A stretch of DNA of 33,965 nt from an uncultured Lachnospiraceae bacterium (GCA_902766735.1 CACXEU010000116.1:1-33965), one strand, 5' to 3'. Counted from the first letter of the stretch, positions 1-7,856 are shown. Numbers and translations are program-made. The notes: generated by a model not told the origin, from the sequence alone.

Positions 1-45
1 GTACCCCCATTTTTCAAATTCAGTCGAAATCCGGGGTACACCTGA
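1..45. repeat. Lone copy of the GTACCC/GGGTAC repeat
   Basis: GTACCC at 1-6 is followed by an AT-rich spacer and then CCGGGGTACAC from 31. This is the junction between two units of the 64-bp array at 11791-12500. The spacing from GTACCC to the following CGGGGTAC is 31 bases here and 30 in the array. The copy begins right after the stop of the ArsC-family gene and is cut by the window edge, so its full extent is unknown. GTACCCC and GGGGTAC could pair as a hairpin at the 3' end of that gene. Confidence 0.7.
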
Positions 46-58
46 CAATATTTCTCAC

Positions 59-406
59 CTACAGTAGCGTGCTCCACTCTGCTTCACGGAATCCCGTGAA
101 GATTTTATCTTCCGAAATAAGAACCGGGCGCTTAACCAGCATGCCGTTGGTAGACAGAAGCTCCAACTGTTCCTCTTCTGACATCTCTGGAAGTTTGTCC
201 TTCAGTTTCATTTCCTTATAAAGCATTCCACTGGTATTAAAAAACTTCTTCAGTGGTAAACCACTTTTTTCATACCATTCTTTTAATTCTTCTTTGGTAG
301 GATTCTCATTAACGATATCACGATCTTCGAATTCAAATCCCTGCTCTTCTAACCATTTTTTAGCCTTCTTACAGGTACTGCATTTCGGATATTCTACAAA
401 TAGCAT
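59..406 (-). CDS. ArsC/Spx-family thioredoxin-fold protein
   Basis: This 115-residue protein has the length and layout of the ArsC/Spx/YffB family. It opens with a beta strand and a CxxC motif (PKCSTCKKA, Cys9 and Cys12), then a helix, and near the C-terminus has the family's R-P segment (VKRPVL, about residues 92-97). Members are arsenate reductases, Spx-like RNA polymerase regulators or uncharacterised cytoplasmic thiol proteins. The sequence alone does not choose between them, and no arsenic-resistance genes are nearby. The ATG is preceded by AAGGAG at good spacing. It lies about 130 bp downstream of the membrane-protein gene on the same strand, separated by a 35-bp tandem repeat, so it may be the last gene of the thiamine transcript or have its own promoter. 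The family call is firm and the function is open. Confidence 0.85.
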   Translation of the reverse strand: MLFVEYPKCSTCKKAKKWLEEQGFEFEDRDIVNENPTKEELKEWYEKSGLPLKKFFNTSGMLYKEMKLKDKLPEMSEEEQLELLSTNGMLVKRPVLISEDKIFTGFREAEWSTLL

Positions 407-435
407 AGGCGCTCCTTTCTAACCATTCAAAATCA

Positions 436-575
436 TTCTATATCTTGCAATATTTCTGTCTTATAAATTATTCTGTAACGTGCGATATTTCTGTCTTATA
501 AATTATTCTGTAACGTGCAATATTTCTGTCTTATAAATTATTCTGTAACGTGCGATATCTCTTCCTTATATGGAT
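436..575. repeat. 35-bp tandem repeat, about four units
   Basis: Units start at 436, 471, 506 and 541, exactly 35 bases apart. The second and third differ at one base (cgat versus caat); the first and fourth are more diverged. The fourth contains the last codons and TAA stop of the membrane-protein gene (stop at 538-540), so the array looks like amplification of that gene's 3' end. Because 35 is not a multiple of three, copies beyond the stop do not continue the reading frame. Confidence 0.9.
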
Positions 576-1209
576 GTGCTAAAAACAATCCCATAAAGAA
601 TGTTCCAAGGATAAACACAAAGTCGATGGCTCCCATAAGGAAAAACGCTCTAAAGAAAGAGACATTATAATCTACCATTAATCCTTTCATCATCCAAGCC
701 TGGAAGAAACGGGCAATCACATAGATTACCGGAGCGTTCCACCAGGTATATTTCATTAAAAGTTTTAACTTCTTCATTTTTCCAATGACTACAATCGACA
801 CTAATACAATATGACCTGCCAGAAGAAGAATATGATAAATCAAATTCATCAATCCATAGCCGCTTAACAATGATGACACACCTTCCATCACTGATTCCCC
901 ATTCTCTGGAATTAGTGATCCAATAATTAAGGAAACCACAATTGTTGCCAATTCTGCAAGACACATTCCGACGGTCGGAATCAGGAGTAAGTAGGAATCC
1001 CGGAACAAAATCAACATAAATGCCAGCAAAAGAACCAGCCCAAGAAATAGTAATTCCAGAATGAATCCAATCTGAGTTTGGTTTGGCATGTTTTCTCCCA
1101 TTGCTGAGGATAATGAGGTAAGGCTCGTCCTTACTCCCCACATTTTAACTAGAGCGAAAATAATAAAGAATATGGCTGCAATAGGGAATTTATACTTCTT
1201 GTTTTCCAT
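538..1209 (-). CDS. Six-helix membrane protein of unknown function
   Basis: About 223 residues, with six hydrophobic segments near residues 9-27, 48-70, 74-101, 119-144, 157-175 and 186-212 and a short charged C-terminal tail. I do not recognise a family. It is not an obvious ThiT, ThiW or YkoE thiamine-precursor transporter, and no ABC or ECF partner lies beside it. Two adjacent ATGs (1212 and 1209) follow AAGGGAG; the second has the better spacing and is used here. The gene begins about 15 bases after the thiC stop on the same strand, so it is very probably co-transcribed with the thiamine genes. That placement makes a role in thiamine or precursor transport conceivable, but nothing in the sequence shows it. 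Its last codons are part of the 35-bp tandem repeat. Confidence 0.75.
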   Translation of the reverse strand: MENKKYKFPIAAIFFIIFALVKMWGVRTSLTSLSSAMGENMPNQTQIGFILELLFLGLVLLLAFMLILFRDSYLLLIPTVGMCLAELATIVVSLIIGSLIPENGESVMEGVSSLLSGYGLMNLIYHILLLAGHIVLVSIVVIGKMKKLKLLMKYTWWNAPVIYVIARFFQAWMMKGLMVDYNVSFFRAFFLMGAIDFVFILGTFFMGLFLAHPYKEEISHVTE

Positions 1210-1224
1210 CATCTTCTCCCTTCT

Positions 1225-2538
1225 TTACAGTTCAGTACAGAACTCCACTTTCTTTCCTTCTAAAATCATATTTGTGGTTCTCACCGCACACATCTTACCG
1301 CACATAGAGCAGGTATGTCTGTCTGCCGGAGGAGTACTTTCGAAGTATTCTCTTGCCTTTTCACCATCGATGGCAATTTCAAACATTTCTTCCCAGTCCA
1401 CTTTGTGACGTGCCTCTGCCATTTTATTGTCCTGTTCTCTGGCGTGTGGCACTCCCTTTGCAATATCTGCTGCGTGAGCTGCAATTCGGCTGGCAATGAT
1501 TCCTTCCTTAACATCATTGAAATCCGGAAGACGAAGATGTTCTGCCGGAGTTACATAGCAAAGGAAATCTGCTCCGCTGGCTGCGGCAATGGCTCCACCA
1601 ATTGCGGACGTGATGTGATCATATCCCGGAGCAATATCAGTTACCAAAGGTCCTAATACGTAGAAAGGAGCATTATGACAAATTCGTTTCTGAAGCTTCA
1701 TGTTGGCTTCAATTTCATTCATTGCCATATGACCCGGTCCTTCCACCATGACCTGTACATCTTTTTCCCACGCTCTCTCTGTTAATGCACCTAATTCAAT
1801 TAATTCGGAAATCTGTCCACCGTCAGTGCTGTCATCAATACATCCCGGACGTAACGCATCTCCTAAACTGATGGTAACATCATATTCTCTGAGGATTTCC
1901 AACACTTCATCATAATGTTCATAGAACGGATTTTCATTTCCGGTCATCATCATCCATGCAAACAATAAGGAACCGCCACGGGATACAATGTTCATCTTAC
2001 GTGGATCTCTACGGAATGCTTCCACTGCACGGCGATTGATTCCAGCGTGAATGGTCATGAAATCCACACCTTCTTCTGCATGAGCACGAACAACCTTTAA
2101 AAAATCTTCTGCTGTAATATCAAGCAGATCTTTTTCTAAATATCCAATAGCATCATACATTGGTACGGTTCCAATCATAGCCGGAGATTTTTCAATTAAT
2201 TCAGTACGGAAGGTATTGGTCTTTCCATAGTTACTCAGATCCATGATTGCTTCCGCTCCAAACTTCAGAGCAACATCCACCTTCTTCCATTCTTCACTGT
2301 AGTCCTTGCAGTCTCCTGAAATTCCGAGGTTAACATTGATTTTTGTGCGAAGACCTTCCCCGATTCCTTCCGGTGAAATGGATTTATGATTGACGTTGCA
2401 TGGAATTGCAATCACACCCTTTGCCACCTTCTCGCGAAGGACTTCCGGATCCATATATTCCTTCTTTGCTACCACTTCCATTTCCGGCGTGATAATACCC
2501 TTCTTCGCTGCTTCCATCTGTGTTTTGTAAGTTCTCAT
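1225..2538 (-). CDS. thiC: Phosphomethylpyrimidine synthase ThiC
   Basis: ThiC is the radical-SAM enzyme that rearranges aminoimidazole ribotide into HMP phosphate, the pyrimidine half of thiamine. The 437-residue protein is family-typical throughout: [16 protein letters not shown] near the N-terminus, [53 protein letters not shown] and CYVTPAEHL. The C-terminal cluster motif is CSMCGKMC (Cys410, 413, 417), that is CX2CX3C, one residue shorter in the second gap than the CX2CX4C of enterobacterial ThiC. I recall this short form from clostridial homologues. The ATG at 2538 is preceded by GGAAGG in the 19-nt gap after thiD. A longer frame beginning 54 bases upstream would overlap thiD and lacks a better binding site. 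This is the last biosynthetic gene of the operon. Confidence 0.96.
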   Translation of the reverse strand: MRTYKTQMEAAKKGIITPEMEVVAKKEYMDPEVLREKVAKGVIAIPCNVNHKSISPEGIGEGLRTKINVNLGISGDCKDYSEEWKKVDVALKFGAEAIMDLSNYGKTNTFRTELIEKSPAMIGTVPMYDAIGYLEKDLLDITAEDFLKVVRAHAEEGVDFMTIHAGINRRAVEAFRRDPRKMNIVSRGGSLLFAWMMMTGNENPFYEHYDEVLEILREYDVTISLGDALRPGCIDDSTDGGQISELIELGALTERAWEKDVQVMVEGPGHMAMNEIEANMKLQKRICHNAPFYVLGPLVTDIAPGYDHITSAIGGAIAAASGADFLCYVTPAEHLRLPDFNDVKEGIIASRIAAHAADIAKGVPHAREQDNKMAEARHKVDWEEMFEIAIDGEKAREYFESTPPADRHTCSMCGKMCAVRTTNMILEGKKVEFCTEL

Positions 2539-2557
2539 TGATTTACCTTCCTTTTCC

Positions 2558-3361
2558 TTAATTTGCATATTTTCCTTTGTAATCTGCTCCATGATTCATT
2601 GGGCCGCTGCCTTTTCCTAAGTCAAGCATTGTCTCTAAAATCATGGAGATATATTCTTTTGCTTGTCTGATGGCATCTTCCAGCGACATCCCTTTGGCCA
2701 GATTCGATGCAATGGCACTGGACAGGGTGCAACCTGTCCCATGAGTGTTTGGGTTGTCGATTCGTTTTCCTTCAAACCAGCATACTTTTCCCTTGTCATA
2801 AAGCAGATCGTTGGCATCATTGATGCTGTGACCGCCCTTGAGCAACACGGCACAACCATAAGTTTCATGAATTTTTTTTGCAGCCTTTTCCATATCGGAA
2901 ACCGACTGAATTTCCATTTCTGCCAATGCTGATGCTTCCGAGATGTTCGGTGTTACTAGGGTTGCAATGGGGAACAATTCCTCCACTAACGTTTCCACTG
3001 CCTCTGTCTTAATCAGACGGGCATTGCTGGTGGCAATCATCACCGGGTCTACTACAATATTCTCCGCTTCGTACTGGCGAAGTTTTTTCCCAATGACCCG
3101 AATTAGTTGGGAGTCTGACACCATTCCGATTTTCACTGCGTCCGGTCGTATGTCCGTAAACACTGCATCAATCTGTTTTTCCAGAAACTCTGGTGTCACT
3201 TCCTGAATGGCAGTTACGCCTATGGTATTTTGTGCGGTTAGTGCTGTAATGGCAGTCATTCCAAACACACCGTTCATAGTCATGGTTTTTAAATCTGCCT
3301 GAATTCCTGCTCCACCACTGGAATCACTTCCTGCAATGGATAAAGCTGTCTTCATCTTCAT
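2558..3361 (-). CDS. thiD: HMP/HMP-P kinase ThiD
   Basis: ThiD phosphorylates HMP and HMP phosphate to HMP diphosphate, the substrate of ThiE. The 267-residue ribokinase-like protein shows the N-terminal substrate loop [19 protein letters not shown] (residues 7-25), the Mg/ATP region [23 protein letters not shown] and the anion-hole motif [14 protein letters not shown] with its conserved Cys. Length is normal and no separate ThiE or TenA domain is fused. GGAGG lies about nine bases before the ATG, inside the end of thiE; the thiE stop and the thiD start are separated by one base (TAGGATG), which implies translational coupling. Whether it acts on HMP, HMP-P or both is inferred from family. Confidence 0.95.
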   Translation of the reverse strand: MKMKTALSIAGSDSSGGAGIQADLKTMTMNGVFGMTAITALTAQNTIGVTAIQEVTPEFLEKQIDAVFTDIRPDAVKIGMVSDSQLIRVIGKKLRQYEAENIVVDPVMIATSNARLIKTEAVETLVEELFPIATLVTPNISEASALAEMEIQSVSDMEKAAKKIHETYGCAVLLKGGHSINDANDLLYDKGKVCWFEGKRIDNPNTHGTGCTLSSAIASNLAKGMSLEDAIRQAKEYISMILETMLDLGKGSGPMNHGADYKGKYAN

Positions 3362-3362
3362 C

Positions 3363-3995
3363 CTACAATTCCTCCGCTTTCTTCTTTAACTGCTCTGTAG
3401 CATTTTTGATTTCACCCGCGCCGAAAATTGCAGAAACCACAGCCACTCCCCAGACGCCACTTCCACGGATTTCATCCATATTTTCTTCCGTAATGCCTCC
3501 AATAGCCACAGCCGGAATTTCGACCGAACCGGTAATTTCAATCAGCTGCTCCTTGGTAATACGAATCGCATTCGTCTTTGTTGGGGAAGGAAAAACAGCA
3601 CCAACTCCAAGATAGTCTGCACCGGCTGCTTCTGCATTTTTCGCCTGTTCCACCGTTTTTGCAGTGGCACCGATAATGAAGTCCTTCGGTACTTTGTCTC
3701 GAATTTCCGCAACCGGGGTGTCTTCAATGCCTACATGCACACCATCGGCTCCACTCTCCAACGCCACCTCCACATCATCATCAATAAGCAACGGTACATC
3801 GTACCGGTGGCATAGTTCCAATATTTCCTTTGCTTCCTCTACAAAATCCTTATGGGCCAGATTCTTTTCTCTAAGCTGAACGATGGTCACTCCACCCTCC
3901 AGCGCTTCTTCAATCTGTTGATACAACGTCATTTTCCCTACCCAGTTTCGATCCGTCACCGCGTAGAGGCGAAGCATTTCCTTTTTAAATTTCAT
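3363..3995 (-). CDS. thiE: Thiamine phosphate synthase ThiE
   Basis: ThiE joins HMP diphosphate and thiazole phosphate to give thiamine phosphate. The TIM-barrel protein keeps the family's key segments: LYAVTDR at the N-terminus, VQLREKN (pyrophosphate site), LLIDDDVEVALESGADGVHVG, GATAKTVEQA, the pyrimidine loop GVGAVFPSPTKTNA and IPAVAIGGI, then VAVVSAI. These separate it from the neighbouring TenI paralogue. I place the start at ATG 3995, about 210 residues, with GGAG nine bases upstream; an in-frame TTG at 4010 would add five residues and overlap tenI by 11 bases. It is packed four bases after tenI and one base before thiD. Confidence 0.94.
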   Translation of the reverse strand: MKFKKEMLRLYAVTDRNWVGKMTLYQQIEEALEGGVTIVQLREKNLAHKDFVEEAKEILELCHRYDVPLLIDDDVEVALESGADGVHVGIEDTPVAEIRDKVPKDFIIGATAKTVEQAKNAEAAGADYLGVGAVFPSPTKTNAIRITKEQLIEITGSVEIPAVAIGGITEENMDEIRGSGVWGVAVVSAIFGAGEIKNATEQLKKKAEEL

Positions 3996-3999
3996 TTCA

Positions 4000-4593
4000 T
4001 CATTCTCCAAATTGTTTCAGATATTCTTTTGGCTCATCGCATTCCATCAAAGCACTCATAACGCAGGCACCTGTCGCTCCCGCTGCTTTGACCATGCCAT
4101 AACGTTCTGGGGAAACACCCCCAATTCCATAGACAGGAATGTTGACTCTCTCACACACCTGCTTCAAAAAGTCCAGCCCGCGAGGTTCCAGTCCTTTCTT
4201 GCAATCTGTCTCAAAAACATGTCCCGCAACAATGTAACTGCATCCTAACCGCTCTGCCTCTATCGCTTCCTCCACGGAATGGCAGGAAGCACCAATCACT
4301 TCAAAGGTCTGAAAATCTTCCACGGAAAGTTCTCTTAACCGATTCATTGGAAGATGAATGGCATTGGTTTCCAACTTTTTTGCCACACGCACAAAACTGT
4401 GAAGAATACATTGCACTTTATGTTTTTTGCAAATATCCAAAACCTGTCCTGCCAGAATTTCATAATCCTTCTCAACCAAATCCTTTTCCCGTAGTACAAT
4501 CGCCTCTACACCTGCGGAAGCAATCGTTTCAATCCGTTCTGAAAAATCATCCCGGCATAAATTCCGGTTCGTTACACAAATAACCTTAGACAT
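4000..4593 (-). CDS. tenI: Thiazole tautomerase TenI (ThiE-like)
   Basis: This ThiE-fold protein of about 197 residues resembles Bacillus TenI, which aromatises the ThiG product to the thiazole carboxylate tautomer used by ThiE. It retains VLREKDL but lacks ThiE's VHVGxxD and F-P-S-P-T-K pyrimidine loop. Instead it has GHVFETDCKKGLEPRG (from about residue 124), the TenI signature carrying the active-site histidine (His125 here, His122 in B. subtilis from memory). The C-terminus has PVYGIGGVSPE and GACVMSALM. ATG 4593 is used, overlapping thiH by 8 bases; an ATG at 4605 is possible and neither has a strong binding site, so translation is probably coupled to thiH. It could have been read as a duplicate thiE, but the motifs argue for TenI. 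Confidence 0.85.
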   Translation of the reverse strand: MSKVICVTNRNLCRDDFSERIETIASAGVEAIVLREKDLVEKDYEILAGQVLDICKKHKVQCILHSFVRVAKKLETNAIHLPMNRLRELSVEDFQTFEVIGASCHSVEEAIEAERLGCSYIVAGHVFETDCKKGLEPRGLDFLKQVCERVNIPVYGIGGVSPERYGMVKAAGATGACVMSALMECDEPKEYLKQFGE

Positions 4594-5839
4594 AAAGATA
4601 ATCATTCAGAACCGGCTGCAGTCCTTCTTCTGCGATGTCGCTGTACATCTTGTCAAGACTTCGTCCGTCATTGATTTCAAACTGCTCATCGCCCTGCTGG
4701 CCGTCTGACTCCTTTCCACTATACTTGCTTTCGTGGTCACCGATTCCCGTGGAAACTCCTGCAGAAACCTTTGTGGCTGCAATCTTTACAATTCCATTTC
4801 GAAACGTTGCGCTTTCTCTGGAAGAAACAGTAATTCCCACATATGGCATAAAAATACGATATGCACAAATAATCTGACACAACTGCCTTTCATGAACATC
4901 CAGCGGACTGATCTTATCATTATTGATAATCGGCCGAAGTCTCGGACAAGACAACGACATTTCCGCTGCCGGATATTTTCGTTGCAAAAAGTGAGCATGC
5001 AATCCCGTTGCCAAAGCATCCTTCCGAAAATCGGAAAGTCCCAACAATGCGGAAAATGCCACACCACGCATGCCTGCCATCAAGGCTCTCTCCTGCGCCT
5101 CAAAGCGATAAGGCCAGATTCTTTTATGTCCTGCCAAATGTAAGGTTTCATATTTATCGCTATCATAGGTTTCCTGGAACACGGTCACATAATCTGCACC
5201 GCACTCATGAAGATAGTGATACTCATCCGTATTTACCGGATAAATTTCTAATCCCACCAGACGGAAATACTTCCGTGCCAATTTACATGCCTCTCCAATG
5301 TATTCCACGTCACTCTGGCTTCTGCTTTCCCCGGTAAGAATCAAAATTTCCTCCATACCGCTGTCGGCAATGACCTTCATCTCTGACTCAATCTGTTCTA
5401 TGGAAAGTTTCATTCTCTGAATCTTGTTATAACAGTTGAACCCACAGTACACGCAATAGTTCTCACAGTAATTGGCAATGTACAGTGGTGTAAATAAATA
5501 CACCGTATTACCGAAATGCTTCCCTGTCTCCAGTCTTGCTCGTTCTGCCATCTGCTCCAAAAACGGCTCCGCCGCCGGTGACAGCAGTGCCTTAAAATCC
5601 TCCACACTACAATGGTCGTGCTGCAGTGCTGCCTGTACATCTCTTGCAGTGTACTTTGAATAATCATAGGATTTCATATGAGACATAACCTGTTCCATAA
5701 CATCTGATTCTATTTTTTCCATCCCCGGTAAATATTCCATATGATTAATTCGACTGGAGGGATCTGTTTCCAAACGATGTTTTCTCTTTAACGCTTCTTC
5801 TGATAATGTATCGGAATCAATAAAAAACTGATTTTCCAT
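4586..5839 (-). CDS. thiH: 2-iminoacetate synthase ThiH
   Basis: ThiH is the radical-SAM tyrosine lyase that supplies dehydroglycine for thiazole formation in anaerobes, in place of the oxygen-dependent ThiO. The 417-residue protein has the CX3CX2C cluster motif at Cys125, Cys129 and Cys132 (YCENYCVYCGFNC), the ILILTGES strand, VTVFQETYD, HLAGHKRIWPY, and GVAFSALLGLSDFRKDAL. The C-terminal PYVGITVSSRESATFRNG region is also typical. It is somewhat longer than the E. coli protein as I remember it (about 377 residues), mostly at the N-terminus. AGAAGGTGAG precedes the ATG. It follows thiG by 11 bases and overlaps tenI. Using ThiH rather than ThiO fits an anaerobic lifestyle. Confidence 0.95.
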   Translation of the reverse strand: MENQFFIDSDTLSEEALKRKHRLETDPSSRINHMEYLPGMEKIESDVMEQVMSHMKSYDYSKYTARDVQAALQHDHCSVEDFKALLSPAAEPFLEQMAERARLETGKHFGNTVYLFTPLYIANYCENYCVYCGFNCYNKIQRMKLSIEQIESEMKVIADSGMEEILILTGESRSQSDVEYIGEACKLARKYFRLVGLEIYPVNTDEYHYLHECGADYVTVFQETYDSDKYETLHLAGHKRIWPYRFEAQERALMAGMRGVAFSALLGLSDFRKDALATGLHAHFLQRKYPAAEMSLSCPRLRPIINNDKISPLDVHERQLCQIICAYRIFMPYVGITVSSRESATFRNGIVKIAATKVSAGVSTGIGDHESKYSGKESDGQQGDEQFEINDGRSLDKMYSDIAEEGLQPVLNDYLYV

Positions 5840-5850
5840 TTTCTCACCTT

Positions 5851-6621
5851 CTAATCATGTAAAAATCCTGTTAATGGGTCTGATGCAGAAGCACCACGAG
5901 TCAATACTCGTCCCAACCCCGCAAGGTAAGCTTTTCGTCCTGCCTCAATTGCCTGTCGGAAAGCCTGTGCCATTAGCGGCAAGTCTCCTGCTGTTGCCAA
6001 TGCCGTATTTGCCATAATAGCAGCCGCACCCATTTCCATTGCCTCGCATGCCTGTGACGGTTTTCCGATTCCTGCATCTACAATAATTGGCAGTTCAATC
6101 TCATCAATCAGAATCTGAATAAATTCCTTTGTTGCCAATCCCTTATTAGAACCAATCGGGGAAGCTAACGGCATTACCGCTGCCGCACCGGCATTCACCA
6201 AATCTCTTGCCACATTTAAATCCGGATACATATATGGAAGAACCACGAATCCTTCCTGGGCCAGAATCTCAGTAGCTTTAATTGTCTCCTGATTATCCGG
6301 CAATAAATATTTAGAATCTCTCATAATTTCCACTTTTACAAAATCGCCACAACCGATTTCCCTTGCCAACCGTGCGATACGAACAGCCTCTTTCGCATTT
6401 CGTGCACCACTGGTATTCGGAAGCAAAGTGACATTATCCGGAATAAAATCCAGAATGTTTTCTCCGTCCTTTGTATTGGCACGTCGAACTGCCAATGTAA
6501 TCATTTCTGCTCCGGCGTCCTTGATTGCCGCTTCAATGAGCTGCATGGAGTATTTTCCGGAACCAAGAATAAAACGAGAGTTAAATTCGCGTCCACCTAA
6601 AATCAACTTATCATCTTTCAT
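5851..6621 (-). CDS. thiG: Thiazole synthase ThiG
   Basis: ThiG builds the thiazole ring from deoxyxylulose phosphate, dehydroglycine and ThiS thiocarboxylate. The 256-residue TIM barrel contains [42 protein letters not shown] in sequence, the VKVEI strand with the probable Schiff-base lysine, [32 protein letters not shown] across the phosphate site, and [14 protein letters not shown]. The C-terminal [20 protein letters not shown] is highly conserved. Length is normal. AAGG sits seven bases before the ATG, in the 15-base gap after thiF. It is operonic with thiS, thiF and thiH, its direct biochemical partners. Confidence 0.96.
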   Translation of the reverse strand: MKDDKLILGGREFNSRFILGSGKYSMQLIEAAIKDAGAEMITLAVRRANTKDGENILDFIPDNVTLLPNTSGARNAKEAVRIARLAREIGCGDFVKVEIMRDSKYLLPDNQETIKATEILAQEGFVVLPYMYPDLNVARDLVNAGAAAVMPLASPIGSNKGLATKEFIQILIDEIELPIIVDAGIGKPSQACEAMEMGAAAIMANTALATAGDLPLMAQAFRQAIEAGRKAYLAGLGRVLTRGASASDPLTGFLHD

Positions 6622-6636
6622 TTCACTACCTTCTCT

Positions 6637-7272
6637 CTATACATCATATTCTCCTGCGATGATTCGTAAAATGGTGTGAGCCTGATGTGCTGCACAAACC
6701 ATCACTCTGGCAGCAAACAATCCATTACTTTCCTTCACATCACTTACACCATCACCGCATAAATAAAATCGCTTTGTCACACGTTTCGTCCTGATTCGGT
6801 TCGGACTATCAAAGCCCGCCATCCCCGAGCCGGAAACCAGGTACTTCTCCGGCATTTTTTCAAGAACCGCATTCACCAGCATTGCCTTTGCTTCCGCCTT
6901 ATCAAAGGCTTCGCATACAACGTCTGCATCTCCAACCAGTTCCTCAACATTTTCCTCGTTCACCTTTACCCGGCGAACCTCCAGTTCCACATAAGGAGAG
7001 ATTTCCTTAAGATTCTCCTGAATGGCATCCGTTTTATACATGCCCACCTGATGTGCCTTATACTGTTGTCGGTGCAGATTGGTCACGTCTACCTGATCAA
7101 AATCAATGAGAATCAGTTTCCCAATTCCCGCTCTTGCCAAGGCAATGGAAATATTTGACCCCAGACCTCCAAGACCACAGACAGCCACCGTGGTGCCTGC
7201 GAACTTCTTCTGCAATTCTTCTCCATGTCGCATGGCAAAAGCCTGCTCCATTTCCTCTTTCGTAGGAATCAT
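6637..7272 (-). CDS. thiF: ThiS adenylyltransferase ThiF, short form
   Basis: ThiF adenylates the C-terminal glycine of ThiS so that sulfur can be loaded. The 211-residue E1-like protein has the nucleotide loop VAVCGLGGLGSN (about residues 30-41), LIDFDQVDVTNLHRQQY and the metal-site aspartate region VCEAFDKAE. It is shorter than E. coli ThiF and lacks the paired CxxC zinc ligands, as in the short ThiF family seen beside thiS-thiG-thiH in Clostridia. Two ATGs overlap the thiS stop (7275 and 7272). The second is chosen because AGGAGG lies six bases away; that binding site is the run of glycine codons ending thiS. The stop is TAG. Confidence 0.92.
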   Translation of the reverse strand: MIPTKEEMEQAFAMRHGEELQKKFAGTTVAVCGLGGLGSNISIALARAGIGKLILIDFDQVDVTNLHRQQYKAHQVGMYKTDAIQENLKEISPYVELEVRRVKVNEENVEELVGDADVVCEAFDKAEAKAMLVNAVLEKMPEKYLVSGSGMAGFDSPNRIRTKRVTKRFYLCGDGVSDVKESNGLFAARVMVCAAHQAHTILRIIAGEYDV

Positions 7273-7466
7273 CATCCACCTCCTACAAAGCTTACCACTT
7301 CTAAAAAGTCATTTTCATTTAAGACCGTGCCATCATACTGGCTCTTCGGAAGAATTTCCTCATTTAATTCCACCGCAATCTTCTGCAGGTCATAACCATT
7401 CTGTTCCAGATATTCTGAAACCTTCAAGCCTGCTGCATTCACCTTTTCCCCATTAATTGTTACCAT
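7272..7466 (-). CDS. thiS: Sulfur carrier protein ThiS
   Basis: ThiS carries sulfur as a C-terminal thiocarboxylate to ThiG. The 64-residue ubiquitin-like protein begins MVTINGEKV, has a strand LPKSQYDGTVLNENDFLEVVSFVGGG (written here as two halves: LPKSQYDGTV and LNENDFLEVVSF) and ends in three glycines, the terminal pair being required for adenylation by ThiF. AGGAGG precedes the ATG. It is the first gene of the operon, behind the TPP riboswitch and roughly 150 nt of extra leader. Its last codons, GGA GGT GGA TGA, also form the ribosome binding site and overlapping start of thiF. Confidence 0.93.
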   Translation of the reverse strand: MVTINGEKVNAAGLKVSEYLEQNGYDLQKIAVELNEEILPKSQYDGTVLNENDFLEVVSFVGGG

Positions 7467-7542
7467 AACATCCTCCTATCTGAAATAATCATATTATCTC
7501 TGGACATTGCTAACAAATAGGCTACCTCTTACTTGATATCCA

Positions 7543-7567
7543 CTTTGTGTAACCACGGTCACCAAAG
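7543..7567 (-). other. Imperfect hairpin in the thiS leader
   Basis: CTTTGTGTAACC and GGTCACCAAAG pair with one or two mismatches around a two-base loop, between the attenuator and thiS. Just upstream in the transcript, AAAATCTGT and ACACAGAGATTTT form another weak pairing. No T-run follows, so it is not a terminator; it may shape or protect the leader. The region 7467-7616 holds no ORF and nothing else I can identify. Confidence 0.3.
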
Positions 7568-7616
7568 GAAAATCTCTGTGTAAGTACAGATTTTTACTTG
7601 GCTCGTAGCGGATAAC

Positions 7617-7652
7617 AAAAAAGGGAGAGTTTCCCAATTCCGGAACTCTCCC
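7617..7652 (-). terminator. Intrinsic terminator of the TPP riboswitch
   Basis: In the minus-strand transcript GGGAGAGTTCC pairs with GGGAAACTCTCCC (9-bp outer stem) and is followed directly by TTTTTT. It lies between the TPP aptamer and thiS. Its ascending arm contains AGTTCC, which is complementary to GGAACT at the 3' edge of the aptamer (about 7684-7689), so an antiterminator is available when TPP is absent. Inference: thiamine represses the operon by premature termination. Confidence 0.88.
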
Positions 7653-7682
7653 AATAAATTCGTAACTTTATCTGTTTTTAAG

Positions 7683-7760
7683 TTCCCTACGTTGGCATTA
7701 TCCAAATCAGGTATCGGTCGAAGGTTTACCTTCCTCTCAGCCTGTCACACAAGCTCCCGT
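7683..7760 (-). promoter_or_regulatory. TPP riboswitch (THI element)
   Basis: Read on the minus strand the element has the aptamer landmarks in order: ACGGGAGC, then GGCTGAGAGG (conserved CUGAGA), CGACCGATACCTGAT (conserved ACCUGAU), and GGATAATGCCAACGTAGGGA (conserved GAUAAUGCCAGCGUAGGGA). It sits immediately upstream of an intrinsic terminator and the thiS-led operon, so it should sense thiamine diphosphate and switch off transcription. Confidence 0.96.
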
Positions 7761-7773
7761 CTCTAACAAATCA

Positions 7774-7802
7774 ATTTTATGACTTCGATTGTTTTCTGTC
7801 AA
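7774..7802 (-). promoter_or_regulatory. Promoter of the thiamine operon
   Basis: On the minus strand a perfect TTGACA (7797-7802) is separated by 17 bases from TAAAAT (7774-7779). Transcription would begin just before the TPP aptamer. This is a strong sigma-A-type promoter, consistent with regulation by attenuation rather than by an activator. Confidence 0.85.
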
Positions 7803-7821
7803 GGGATTTCCAATGGAAAAG

Positions 7822-7856
7822 CCCTCTTGGAAGATGAAGACATCTTCCTAAGAGGA
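7822..7856 (-). terminator. Terminator after the GH87-like gene
   Basis: CTCTTAGGAAGATG and CATCTTCCAAGAG form a nearly perfect stem around TCTT, followed on the minus strand by GGCTTTT. It lies 26 bases beyond the stop of the secreted GH87-like gene and just upstream of the thiamine promoter, so it separates the two units. Confidence 0.85.

Noticed and set aside
59..406. Arsenic resistance operon
   Set aside because: Only the thioredoxin-like fold and CxxC are present; no arsR, arsB or acr3 is adjacent.
665..1141. A 158-codon minus-strand ORF inside the membrane-protein gene
   Set aside because: It is a shadow of the real gene in another frame, with no binding site and no domain-like sequence.
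538..1209. Calling the membrane protein a thiamine transporter
   Set aside because: Only its position supports this. I see no ThiT, ThiW or YkoE signature.
1225..2592. An 18-residue N-terminal extension of ThiC
   Set aside because: It overlaps thiD by 35 bases and has no ribosome binding site, while ATG 2538 has GGAAGG in the gap.
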